Assembly (NCBI RefSeq): GCF_025465255.1
Contig: NZ_JAODNI010000061.1
Location: 1-64,000 of the forward strand
Source: Pseudonocardia sp.
GTDB taxonomy: Bacteria > Actinomycetota > Actinomycetes > Mycobacteriales > Pseudonocardiaceae
Direction: 5' to 3'
DNA length: 64,000 nt
The notes under the pieces were generated by a model. It saw nothing but the letters and a program-made list of their open reading frames with translations, ran no database searches and was not told the origin of the DNA. Shown in pieces: positions 56,754 to 64,000 of the stretch; position 1 is the first letter of the stretch; every line of letters starts with the position of its first letter. Both the position numbers and the translations under genes were made by a program.

Positions 56754-59700
56754 GAGCCGCCTCCATGATCGCCTCGTCCACGTTGCGGCCGTCCTTCTCC
56801 GCCTGCTCGCGGGCCTGCAGGACCCGCTTGTAGTCCTTCGGCATGACCTTGCCGAAGCGCTCGCAGGCCGCGTCCCAGTCCGCCAGCAGCGCGTGCGCGA
56901 CGGGGGAGTCGGTCTCGGCGTGGTGCTTCTCGACGGCGGCCCGCAGGAACTCGCGGTCCTCCTCGTCGAGGGGGTCCAGGTCCACCATCTCCGGGTTGAC
57001 GCGCTTGGCCAGGAAATCGTCGTCCGCGTGCAGGTCCAGCACGTACGCGACCCCGCCGGACATGCCGGCCGCGAAGTTGCGCCCGACCTTGCCCAGGACG
57101 ACGACCTTGCCGCCCGTCATGTACTCGCAGCCGTGGTCGCCCACGCCCTCGACGACCGCGACCGCCCCGGAGTTCCGGACGCAGAAGCGCTCGCCGACGA
57201 TGCCGCGGATGTACATCTCGCCGGACGTCGCCCCGTAGAGGATGACGTTGCCCGCGATGATGTTCTCCTCGGCGGCGAACGGCGCCTCCGGGTCCGGACG
57301 CAGGGTCAGCCGGCCGCCGGAGAGGCCCTTGCCGAAGAAGTCGTTCGTGTCCCCGACCATCCGCAGCGTGATGCCCTTCGGCACGAACGCCCCGAGCGAC
57401 TGCCCGGCCGAGCCGGTCAGCGTGATGTCGATCGTGTCGTCCGGCAGGCCCTCGCGGCCCCACTGCTTCGTCAGCTCGTAGCCGAGCATCGTCCCGACGG
57501 TCCGGTTGACGTTGCGCACCGGGAGGTCCAGCCGGACCTTGTCCCCGGAGCGCAGGGCGCCCTCGGCCAACTGGATCATCGTGTTGTCCAGCGCCTTGTC
57601 CAGCCCGTGGTCCTGGCTGCGGGTCTGGTGCCGGGACGCGCCCTCCGGCAGCTCCGGCGTGTAGAACACCGGCCGCAGGTCCAGGCCCTCGGTCTTCCAG
57701 TGGTGCACCGCCGCGTCGGTGTCGAGCAGCTCCGCGTGCCCGACGGCCTCCTCGAGGGACCGGAAGCCGAGCTGCGCCAGGTACTCGCGCACCTCCTCGG
57801 CGATGAACCGCATGAAGTTGACGACGTACTCGGGCCGCCCGTCGAACTTCTCCCGCAGCACCGGGTTCTGCGTCGCGACGCCGACCGGGCAGGTGTCCAG
57901 GTGGCAGACGCGCATCATGATGCAGCCCGACACCACGAGCGGCGCCGTTGCGAAGCCGTACTCCTCGGCCCCCAGCAGGGCCGCGATGACGACGTCCCGG
58001 CCGGTCTTGAGCTGGCCGTCGGTCTGCACGACGATCCGGTCCCGCAGGTTGTTCGCCAGCAGCGTCTGCTGGGTCTCGGCCAGGCCGAGCTCCCACGGGC
58101 CACCCGCGTGCTTGATCGACGACAGCGGCGACGCCCCCGTCCCGCCGTCGTGCCCGGAGATGAGCACGACGTCGGAGTACGCCTTCGCGACGCCCGCCGC
58201 GACGGTCCCGACCCCGAGCTGGCTGACCAGCTTGACGTGGATGCGGGCCTTCGGGTTGGCGTTCTTCAGGTCGTGGATGAGCTGCTTGATGTCCTCGATC
58301 GAGTAGATGTCGTGGTGCGGCGGCGGCGAGATCAGCCCGACGCCGGGCGTCGAGTACCGGGTCGTCGCGATCCACGGGTAGACCTTGCTGCCGGGCAGCT
58401 GGCCACCCTCGCCGGGCTTGGCGCCCTGCGCGATCTTGATCTGGATGTCGTCCGCGTTGACCAGGTACTCGCTCGTCACGCCGAAGCGTCCCGACGCGAC
58501 CTGCTTCACCGCGCTGCGCCGGCTGTCGCCGTTCGCGTCCGGGGTGAAGCGCTCCGGGTCCTCGCCGCCCTCACCGGTGTTCGACCGGCCGCCGAGGCGG
58601 TTCATCGCGATGGCGAGGGTCTGGTGCATCTCCTGGCTGATCGAGCCGTAGGAGATCGCGCCCGTGCCGAACCGCTTGACGATCGACTCGACCGGCTCGA
58701 CCTCGTCGATCGAGACGGGCTCGCGGGCGCCCTCCTTGAAGGTGAACAGTCCGCGCAGCGTCATCAGCCGCTTCGACTGGTCGTCGACGGCCTTCGTGTA
58801 CTCCTTGAAGATCTCGTACCGGCCGGAGCGGGTCGAGTGCTGCAGCTTGAAGACGGTCTGCGGGTTGAACAGGTGCAGCTCGCCCTCGCGCCGCCACTGG
58901 TACTCGCCGCCCGTGGTCAGCGCCCGGTGGCTCGCCCGGGTGCCGTCCGCGGGGAAGGCCCGGCGGTGGTGCTTGAGGACCTCCTCGGCGAGCACCTCGA
59001 AGCCGACGCCGCCGAGGCGGGACGTGGTGCCCGCGAAGCAGGCCTCGACCACGTCCTTGCCGAGCCCGACCGCCTCGAAGATCTGCGCGCCGGTGTAGGA
59101 CGCGACGGTCGAGATGCCCATCTTCGACATCGTCTTCCGCACGCCCTTGCCAAGCGCCTTGACCAGGTTCTTCGCCGCGGTCTTCGCGTCCACGTCGAGG
59201 TCCCCGCGCTCGGCGAGGTCCTCGACGGTGGCCATGGCCATGTACGGGTTGACCGCCGACGCGCCGTAACCGAGCAGCAGCGCGATGTGGTGCACCTCGC
59301 GGGCGTCCCCGGACTCGACGATCAGGCCGACCTGCGTGCGGGTCCGCTCGCGCACCAGGTGGTGGTGCACGGCGCCGGTGAGCAGCAGCGACGGGATCGG
59401 CGCGAACTCGGCGTTGATGCCGCGGCTGGACAGCACGATCAGCCGGGCGCCGTTCGCGATGGCCTCGGAGACCTCACCGCGGATCTCCTGCAGCCGCCGG
59501 ACCAGGCCCTCGCCGCCGTCGGCCGCGAGGAACACACCCTTGACGGTGTAGGAGGCGAAACCGGGCAGGTCACCGTCGTCGTTGACGTGGACGATCTTCG
59601 CCAGGTCGTCGTTGCCGAGCACCGGGAACGGCAGCACGATCCGCCGGCAGGTGGCCGCGCCCGCGTCGAGCAGGTTCTGCTCCGGGCCCAGCAGCGAGCG

Positions 59701-61332
59701 CAGCGAGGTGACGAGCTCCTCGCGGATCGCGTCCAGCGGCGGGTTCGTGATCTGTGCGAACAGCTGGATGAAGTAGTCGTAGATCTGCCGCGGCTTCTCC
59801 GAGATGAAGGCCAGCGGGGCGTCGTTGCCCATCGAGCCGATCGGCTCCGCCCCGGCGGTCGCCATCGGCTTGAGCAGGAGGGTGAGCTCCTCCTCGGTGT
59901 AGCCGAAGGACTGCTGGCGCAGGGTCAGCTCGGTGTGCGCGGGAATCTCGCGCTGCCGCTCGGGGAGCTCCTCGAGCTTGATGCTGCCCGCGTGCAGCCA
60001 CTCCTCGTACGGCTGCGCCGCGGCCAGCTCGCCCTTGATCTCCTCGTCCGCGACGATCTTCCCGGCCTCGGTGTCCACCAGGAACATGCGGCCCGGCTCG
60101 AGCCGGCCCTTGCGCACGACCTTCGACGGCTCGACGTCCAGGACGCCGACCTCCGAGGCCAGCACGACCAGGCCGTCCTCGGTCAGCCACCAGCGGGCGG
60201 GCCGCAGGCCGTTGCGGTCCAGGACCGCGCCGATCTGCGTGCCGTCGGTGAAGGCGACGAGTGCGGGCCCGTCCCACGGCTCCATCAGGTTCGAGTGGAA
60301 CTCGTAGAACGCGCGGCGCTTCGGGTCCATCTCGGCGTGGTTCTCCCACGCCTCGGGGATCATCATCAGCACGGCGTGCGGCAGCGACCGGCCCGAGAGG
60401 TGCAGCAGCTCCAGCACCTCGTCGAAGGTCGCCGAGTCCGACGCGTCCGGCGTGACGATCGGGACCAGGCGGTCCAGGTTGCCCGGCAGGACCTCGGACG
60501 ACAGCAGCGCCTCGCGCGCCTTCATCCAGTTCCGGTTGCCGCGCAGGGTGTTGATCTCCCCGTTGTGCGCGACATAGCGGTACGGGTGGGCCAGCGGCCA
60601 CGCCGGGAACGTGTTCGTCGAGAACCGCGAGTGCACCACGGCCATCGCACTCGTGACGCGGGCGTCCGACAGGTCCGGGTAGAACGCCTCGACCTGCGGC
60701 TCCGCGAGCATGCCCTTGTAGACGATCGTCCGCGGGGACAGGCTGGGGAAGTAGACGCCGGTGGCGTGCTCGACCCGCTTGCGCAGGCAGAACGTGCGCC
60801 GCTCCAGCTCGATGCCGACGGGCGGCGGCTTCACGATGCCGGTCTCGATGCCGGCCACGAAGAGCTGCCTGAACCCGGGCATGGCGGCCAGCGCGCTCGG
60901 GCCCAGGTCCGCCTTCTCCGGGGCCGTGGGGAGCTCGCGCCAGCCCAGCACGCGGAGGTTCTCCTCCGCGGCCAGCTCGTTGATCGTGGCGACGGCCTTC
61001 TCGGCGTCGGTCTCGTCCTGCGGCAGGAACGCGATGCCGGTGGCGTACGCGCCCTCCGCGGGCAGGTCGAAGTCCACCACGGCGCGGTAGAACTCGTCCG
61101 GGACCTGGATCAGGATGCCCGCACCGTCGCCGGTGTTCTCCTCGGCGCCGCGGGCGCCGCGGTGCTCCAGGCGCAGCAACGCCGTGAGTGCCTTCTGCAC
61201 GATGCCGTGGTCGCGTCGCCCCTTGAGGTCGGCGACCATCGCGACGCCGCAGGCATCGTGCTCGTCTTGCGGGGAGTAGAGACCGCCCTGCGTGATCTGG
61301 TCACGCACGGTCCGGTCGTTGGTCGCAGCCAA
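56746..61332 (-). CDS. gltB: glutamate synthase large subunit
   Basis: 1528 aa, full length. The glutaminase nucleophile is Cys28 in [14 protein letters not shown] after a short propeptide; the FMN/synthase domain has [22 protein letters not shown] and [12 protein letters not shown]; the 3Fe-4S cluster is [15 protein letters not shown]; the C-terminal GXGXG beta-helix follows. The start is a TTG (61332) right after AGGAGGAGCTG, since no ATG or GTG lies upstream in frame. A TTG start on a major biosynthetic gene may keep its translation low. Converts glutamine and 2-oxoglutarate to two glutamates. Confidence 0.96.
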   Translation of the reverse strand: MAATNDRTVRDQITQGGLYSPQDEHDACGVAMVADLKGRRDHGIVQKALTALLRLEHRGARGAEENTGDGAGILIQVPDEFYRAVVDFDLPAEGAYATGIAFLPQDETDAEKAVATINELAAEENLRVLGWRELPTAPEKADLGPSALAAMPGFRQLFVAGIETGIVKPPPVGIELERRTFCLRKRVEHATGVYFPSLSPRTIVYKGMLAEPQVEAFYPDLSDARVTSAMAVVHSRFSTNTFPAWPLAHPYRYVAHNGEINTLRGNRNWMKAREALLSSEVLPGNLDRLVPIVTPDASDSATFDEVLELLHLSGRSLPHAVLMMIPEAWENHAEMDPKRRAFYEFHSNLMEPWDGPALVAFTDGTQIGAVLDRNGLRPARWWLTEDGLVVLASEVGVLDVEPSKVVRKGRLEPGRMFLVDTEAGKIVADEEIKGELAAAQPYEEWLHAGSIKLEELPERQREIPAHTELTLRQQSFGYTEEELTLLLKPMATAGAEPIGSMGNDAPLAFISEKPRQIYDYFIQLFAQITNPPLDAIREELVTSLRSLLGPEQNLLDAGAATCRRIVLPFPVLGNDDLAKIVHVNDDGDLPGFASYTVKGVFLAADGGEGLVRRLQEIRGEVSEAIANGARLIVLSSRGINAEFAPIPSLLLTGAVHHHLVRERTRTQVGLIVESGDAREVHHIALLLGYGASAVNPYMAMATVEDLAERGDLDVDAKTAAKNLVKALGKGVRKTMSKMGISTVASYTGAQIFEAVGLGKDVVEACFAGTTSRLGGVGFEVLAEEVLKHHRRAFPADGTRASHRALTTGGEYQWRREGELHLFNPQTVFKLQHSTRSGRYEIFKEYTKAVDDQSKRLMTLRGLFTFKEGAREPVSIDEVEPVESIVKRFGTGAISYGSISQEMHQTLAIAMNRLGGRSNTGEGGEDPERFTPDANGDSRRSAVKQVASGRFGVTSEYLVNADDIQIKIAQGAKPGEGGQLPGSKVYPWIATTRYSTPGVGLISPPPHHDIYSIEDIKQLIHDLKNANPKARIHVKLVSQLGVGTVAAGVAKAYSDVVLISGHDGGTGASPLSSIKHAGGPWELGLAETQQTLLANNLRDRIVVQTDGQLKTGRDVVIAALLGAEEYGFATAPLVVSGCIMMRVCHLDTCPVGVATQNPVLREKFDGRPEYVVNFMRFIAEEVREYLAQLGFRSLEEAVGHAELLDTDAAVHHWKTEGLDLRPVFYTPELPEGASRHQTRSQDHGLDKALDNTMIQLAEGALRSGDKVRLDLPVRNVNRTVGTMLGYELTKQWGREGLPDDTIDITLTGSAGQSLGAFVPKGITLRMVGDTNDFFGKGLSGGRLTLRPDPEAPFAAEENIIAGNVILYGATSGEMYIRGIVGERFCVRNSGAVAVVEGVGDHGCEYMTGGKVVVLGKVGRNFAAGMSGGVAYVLDLHADDDFLAKRVNPEMVDLDPLDEEDREFLRAAVEKHHAETDSPVAHALLADWDAACERFGKVMPKDYKRVLQAREQAEKDGRNVDEAIMEAAHG

Positions 61333-61850
61333 CAGCTCCTCCTGTCGTCTCGGTGCACCCCGACGGTCGCATCGGGACGACGTGGATCCCTCGGTTCACA
61401 GAGCTGTCTCAGCTCGGTGGATCCTGAAGGGGCCCAGGGTACAGCGATGCTTCCGCCGGATCGCGTGGTGCTAGTCCGTTCGGGTGCACCGTTCGGACTG
61501 GTCGCGGTGCCGGCGTGGGTGGTCCGGACACCCGTGTGAAGACCGGGAGCGATTTTACGGCCCCGGTCCCTCCGTTGCACGGTGCGACCGCGCGCAGCGC
61601 CGAGCGCGGTCTCTCTCCGCAGAGAGTCGCACGTAGGGGTGACGAAAAGCCAGACGAAGACCCCAGGACGCCTGTGACCTGTATGACCTACACCCTAATG
61701 GCGGTACCGGAACCGCCCGGCCGGACAATTCGCCGACGGTTGTCGGCCCTACGTGTGATCTGCGCGGCTCACTCATCCGGCCGAACATCGCGGTCGTCGT
61801 GCCGGAGCGTCCGTCGCGGCCGGGACCTCACGCGGAGGACACTCCCCGGC
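61333..61850. other. divergent promoter region, gltB and FhuF-like gene
   Basis: 518 bp without a gene I can support. It must carry the gltB promoter (minus) and that of the FhuF-like gene (plus). The stretch 61550-61760 is less G+C-rich than its surroundings (ATTTTACGG near 61551, ACACCCTAATGG near 61690), as expected for promoters. No terminator or riboswitch fold stood out. Confidence 0.4.
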
Positions 61851-62600
61851 ATGGACCCGACCCCGACCGTGAGCGGTGCGCTCGCCGACGCCGCCCGGGT
61901 CGGGCCGTTCTTCGAGATCGGCGCGAACCCGGCCGAGGAGGCCGACCCGACGTGGCGGCCGTTCCGGGACCTCGTCGAGGACCCGGAGCCGCTGCGGGCG
62001 CGGATCGCGCACGTGCGGTCCGTGCTGGGCGGGGCCGACGCCGTCGAGGAGCGGGTCGCGGCGTCGATCGCCCTGCAGGGGCTGGCGGCGCGGCTGGTGT
62101 CCGGTCCGCTGGCGGTGGCGGCGCTGCACGGGCTCGTGCCCGCGGTGACCGCGGACGCGCTGCACTGGCGGGTCTCGATGACGGGCCCCTGGCCGCTGTG
62201 GCTGGCGTCACCGGGGCCGGCCTCGACCGGGCTGCCGGACGTGCTCGTCGACGAGCTCCTCGCGCCCCTGATCGGTGCCGTCCGGGCCCGGGTCGGGGTC
62301 TCGGCGAAGGTCCTCTGGGGCAACGTCGCGTCGTCCGTGGCGGGCGCGAAGCGGGTGCTGGCGGCCGATCGTCCGCGCGGCGCCGAGGCGGCGGCGCGGG
62401 TGGCCGCGGAGATCCTGGACCATCCCGCCCTGGGCGGCGCCGGGGACCGGCTCCCCGCCGCGCCTCCGGACGTCGGCTGGAGCTTCCGGCGGCGGTCCTG
62501 CTGCCTCTACTACCGCGTCCCCGGCGGCGGGACGTGCGGGGACTGCGTGCTCACGGGCCCCCGGACCGGGGCCCCTCGATCAGCACGTCCGCGATCGTGA
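61851..62600 (+). CDS. FhuF-like 2Fe-2S protein (siderophore-iron reductase type)
   Basis: 249 aa. The C-terminal CCLYYRVPGGGTCGDC has CC-x10-CxxC (Cys217, 218, 229, 232), the unusual 2Fe-2S site of FhuF ferric-siderophore reductases. The rest is a helical domain with LHWRVSMTGPWPLWLASPGP. It probably releases iron from imported siderophores in the cytoplasm. GGAGG is 13 nt from the ATG, so the exact start is somewhat uncertain. The 3' end overlaps the convergent Asp23 gene by 50 bp. Confidence 0.75.
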   Translation: MDPTPTVSGALADAARVGPFFEIGANPAEEADPTWRPFRDLVEDPEPLRARIAHVRSVLGGADAVEERVAASIALQGLAARLVSGPLAVAALHGLVPAVTADALHWRVSMTGPWPLWLASPGPASTGLPDVLVDELLAPLIGAVRARVGVSAKVLWGNVASSVAGAKRVLAADRPRGAEAAARVAAEILDHPALGGAGDRLPAAPPDVGWSFRRRSCCLYYRVPGGGTCGDCVLTGPRTGAPRSARPRS

Positions 62601-62916
62601 CCCGCACCAGCACGTCGAGACCGGTGTAGGCGGCGACCTCGGCGGTGACCGCGCGCTGCACCGCGGCGGCGAGGTCCCGGCAGTTGTGCCCCAGCCGCGC
62701 GACGACGGTCAGCGACACCTCCGCGTGCCCACCCTCGACGACCGCCGACGCGCCGTCCGCCGAGAGCGGGCCCCGCTCCTGACCGAACACCGTCCCCGCG
62801 ATCCCGAGCAGCGCCTGGGTGAGGTCCGGCCGGAGCGCGACGACGCCGGGCACGGCCCGCGCGGCCCGCGCCGCGACGCGCGCCACGACCCGGTCGCCGA
62901 CGTGCAGCACGCTCAT
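62551..62916 (-). CDS. Asp23/Gls24-family envelope-stress-type protein
   Basis: 121 aa; its ATG overlaps the previous stop by 4 bp. VLHVGDRVVARVAARAARAV, GGHAEVSLTVVARLGHN and RAVTAEVAAYTGLDVLVRV follow the alternating beta pattern of Asp23/Gls24. In Firmicutes these coat the membrane and respond to envelope stress; actinobacterial versions often sit beside ECF sigma operons. Last gene of the operon seen here. Confidence 0.75.
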   Translation of the reverse strand: MSVLHVGDRVVARVAARAARAVPGVVALRPDLTQALLGIAGTVFGQERGPLSADGASAVVEGGHAEVSLTVVARLGHNCRDLAAAVQRAVTAEVAAYTGLDVLVRVTIADVLIEGPRSGGP

Positions 62917-63491
62917 CGCTCCTCCCACAGGTCCACCACCGTGATGTCGACCCGGGCCACCGGCGTGCCGAGCGCCTGCTTCCCGGCGGCGACCACCATC
63001 TGCCGCACGCGCGCCGTCACGGACGCGAGGTCGACGCCGAACCGGGCGGTCACCGTGATCGCCACGCTCAGCGCGAGGCCGTCCTGCTCGATCCGGCAGC
63101 TCCGGGCCCGCATCCCGTCCATCCGGTCCACGACGTGGCGCAGCACCCGCGCGGCGGCGGGCCGGGAGAGCCGGGCCGGGCCGGCGGGGGAGTACAGCGC
63201 GAGCAGGTCCTGCGGGCGCAGCTCGGCGGTGACCGTGTTCAGGACGGCCTCCATCACGGTGTCCACCAGCGACGGCGGGGGCGGCGGCACCTCGTCCGCC
63301 ATCCGGTGCACGATGCCGTCGAGCCCGCGCGCGTCCGCGATCGCGGCGGCGCAGTGCGGGCAGCTCCGCTCGTGCTCGTCCGGCACGCCGTCGGCCGCGT
63401 GGTCCCAGACGTCCGCGGCGTCCCGGCCGCAGGCGAGCGGTTCGATCTGGTCCTCCGGGCTCAGCCCGGGGGGGAAGGCGTCTAGCGCCAT
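62913..63491 (-). CDS. anti-sigma-like zinc-finger protein fused to an Asp23-like domain
   Basis: 192 aa; starts within the sigma gene's last 10 bp. Residues 20-60 hold HERSCPHCAAAIADARG, the HxxxCxxC core of ZAS anti-sigma factors, preceded by a Cys/Asp region. Residues about 100-190 (ARVLRHVVDRMDGMRARSCR, VAITVTARFGVDL) resemble the Asp23/Gls24 domain of the next gene. There is no membrane helix. The likely role is to bind the upstream sigma and release it on envelope or redox stress, linked through Asp23 assembly; this is inference. Confidence 0.7.
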   Translation of the reverse strand: MALDAFPPGLSPEDQIEPLACGRDAADVWDHAADGVPDEHERSCPHCAAAIADARGLDGIVHRMADEVPPPPPSLVDTVMEAVLNTVTAELRPQDLLALYSPAGPARLSRPAAARVLRHVVDRMDGMRARSCRIEQDGLALSVAITVTARFGVDLASVTARVRQMVVAAGKQALGTPVARVDITVVDLWEER

Positions 63492-64000
63492 GACCGCATC
63501 ACCTCCGCCAGCTCCTTGCGGGCGCGGTGGATGCGTCCGCGGACCGCCGTCCCGGTCGCCCCGGTGATCTGCGCGATCTCGGTATAGCCCAGGCCCTCCA
63601 GTTCGCGCAGCACCCAGCAGACGCGCTGCTCGTCGGGCAACCGGGCCAGGGCGACGCGCAGCGCGGCCATCCCGGCGTCCACCTCCGCGGCGTGTTCGGG
63701 CCCGCGGGAACCCGGCGCGGCCAGGCCCGACGCGACCAGCCGGTCCTCGCCGATCTCGTCGACGGGCACGACGGGTCGACGGCGCCGGAGCAGGTCGAGG
63801 CAGCGGTTGGTGACGATGCGGTACATCCAGGTGGAGAACGCCGAGTCCCCCTGGAACCCCGCGATCCGCCGCCACGCGTCCAGCAGCGCCTCCTGCAGGG
63901 CGTCCTCGGCGTCGGCGGGGTCGCCGACGACCCGCACCGCCACCCGGAACAGCACCCCCTGGTGGCGACGGGCGAGCAGCTCGAACGCCCGGACGTCGCC
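63482..64000 (-). CDS. ECF RNA polymerase sigma factor (5' end outside window)
   Basis: 172 residues visible to the stop; the first 10-20 are beyond base 64000. Region 2 shows GDPADAEDALQEALLDAWRR and FSTWMYRIVTNRCLDLLRRR; region 4 shows LPDEQRVCWVLRELEGLGYT and VRGRIHRARKELAEVM. This is the SigE-like ECF layout. It overlaps the anti-sigma-like gene by 10 bp, implying coupled, near-equal translation. Confidence 0.9.
   Translation of the reverse strand, partial: GDVRAFELLARRHQGVLFRVAVRVVGDPADAEDALQEALLDAWRRIAGFQGDSAFSTWMYRIVTNRCLDLLRRRRPVVPVDEIGEDRLVASGLAAPGSRGPEHAAEVDAGMAALRVALARLPDEQRVCWVLRELEGLGYTEIAQITGATGTAVRGRIHRARKELAEVMRSWR

Noticed and set aside
56725..61539. Open frame of 1604 codons on the plus strand, antisense to gltB
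   Set aside because: Typical high-GC shadow frame: Val/Arg/Asp/Leu-rich composition, no domains, and gltB on the other strand is unmistakable.
1..64000. tRNA or rRNA genes and integration site
   Set aside because: No cloverleaf with a GGTTCRA-type T-arm or rRNA-like stretch was found by eye on either strand; a covariance-model scan would be decisive.

Overview
The window is very G+C-rich, with heavy GTG/ATG use, strong AGGAGG-type ribosome sites, many 4-bp ATGA/GTGA stop-start overlaps, a mycofactocin-type SDR, a Ddn-like deazaflavin oxidoreductase and NarL-type kinase/regulator pairs. This points to a high-GC actinomycete, most likely Pseudonocardiaceae (Pseudonocardia-like); that placement is inference from gene content. 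No rRNA, tRNA, CRISPR array or complete insertion sequence was found. There are eight to ten broken genes, so the segment has been reshaped by deletion and past insertion.

Layout. 0-10 kb is a catabolic region: an MFS transporter end, an integrase remnant, a coupled Baeyer-Villiger monooxygenase/acyl-transferase-fold hydrolase pair with a divergent AraC regulator, then a GntR regulator divergent from aldehyde dehydrogenase, a flavin dehydrogenase and an MHS-type acid transporter, with a clear palindromic operator between them. 10.5-15.5 kb is a tightly coupled five-gene minus-strand operon for a secreted polysaccharide: processive GT2 synthase, 57-aa membrane partner, GT-C type membrane protein, GH18-like protein, NodB deacetylase. 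It has the logic of poly-N-acetylglucosamine (Pga/Ica) systems. 15.7-21 kb holds an EEP lipoprotein, an SDR, a broken flavin hydroxylase and an 820-aa PAP2-like/kinase-like/flippase-like membrane protein.

21-43 kb is the most striking part. Exported cell-surface enzymes (NlpC/P60, haem peroxidase, Rieske lipoprotein, GH16, multicopper oxidase with its own signal peptidase, lytic transglycosylase, an FN3/chitobiase-like protein) alternate with three NarL-type kinase/response-regulator modules, two of which have nearly the same extracytoplasmic sensor, plus a receiver-only protein. Six of the exported-protein genes carry the same C5-N6-G5 inverted repeat 81-99 nt before the start codon, usually followed by a second C-rich block. 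Two or three other promoters share a different 24-bp box resembling DosR-type sites. I read this as a local two-component regulon remodelling and oxidising the cell surface.

43-55 kb is mixed: an aromatic-acid transporter coupled to benzoylformate decarboxylase, DoxX, acyl-CoA synthetase, ABC1 kinase with a duplicated C-terminal remnant, DUF1697, DedA, a Ddn-like oxidoreductase behind two identical TetR-type palindromes, an epoxide-hydrolase-like enzyme and a CDF metal transporter. 55-61 kb is gltBD. The window ends with a FhuF-like 2Fe-2S protein and a coupled ECF sigma / anti-sigma-Asp23 / Asp23 operon running off the right edge.
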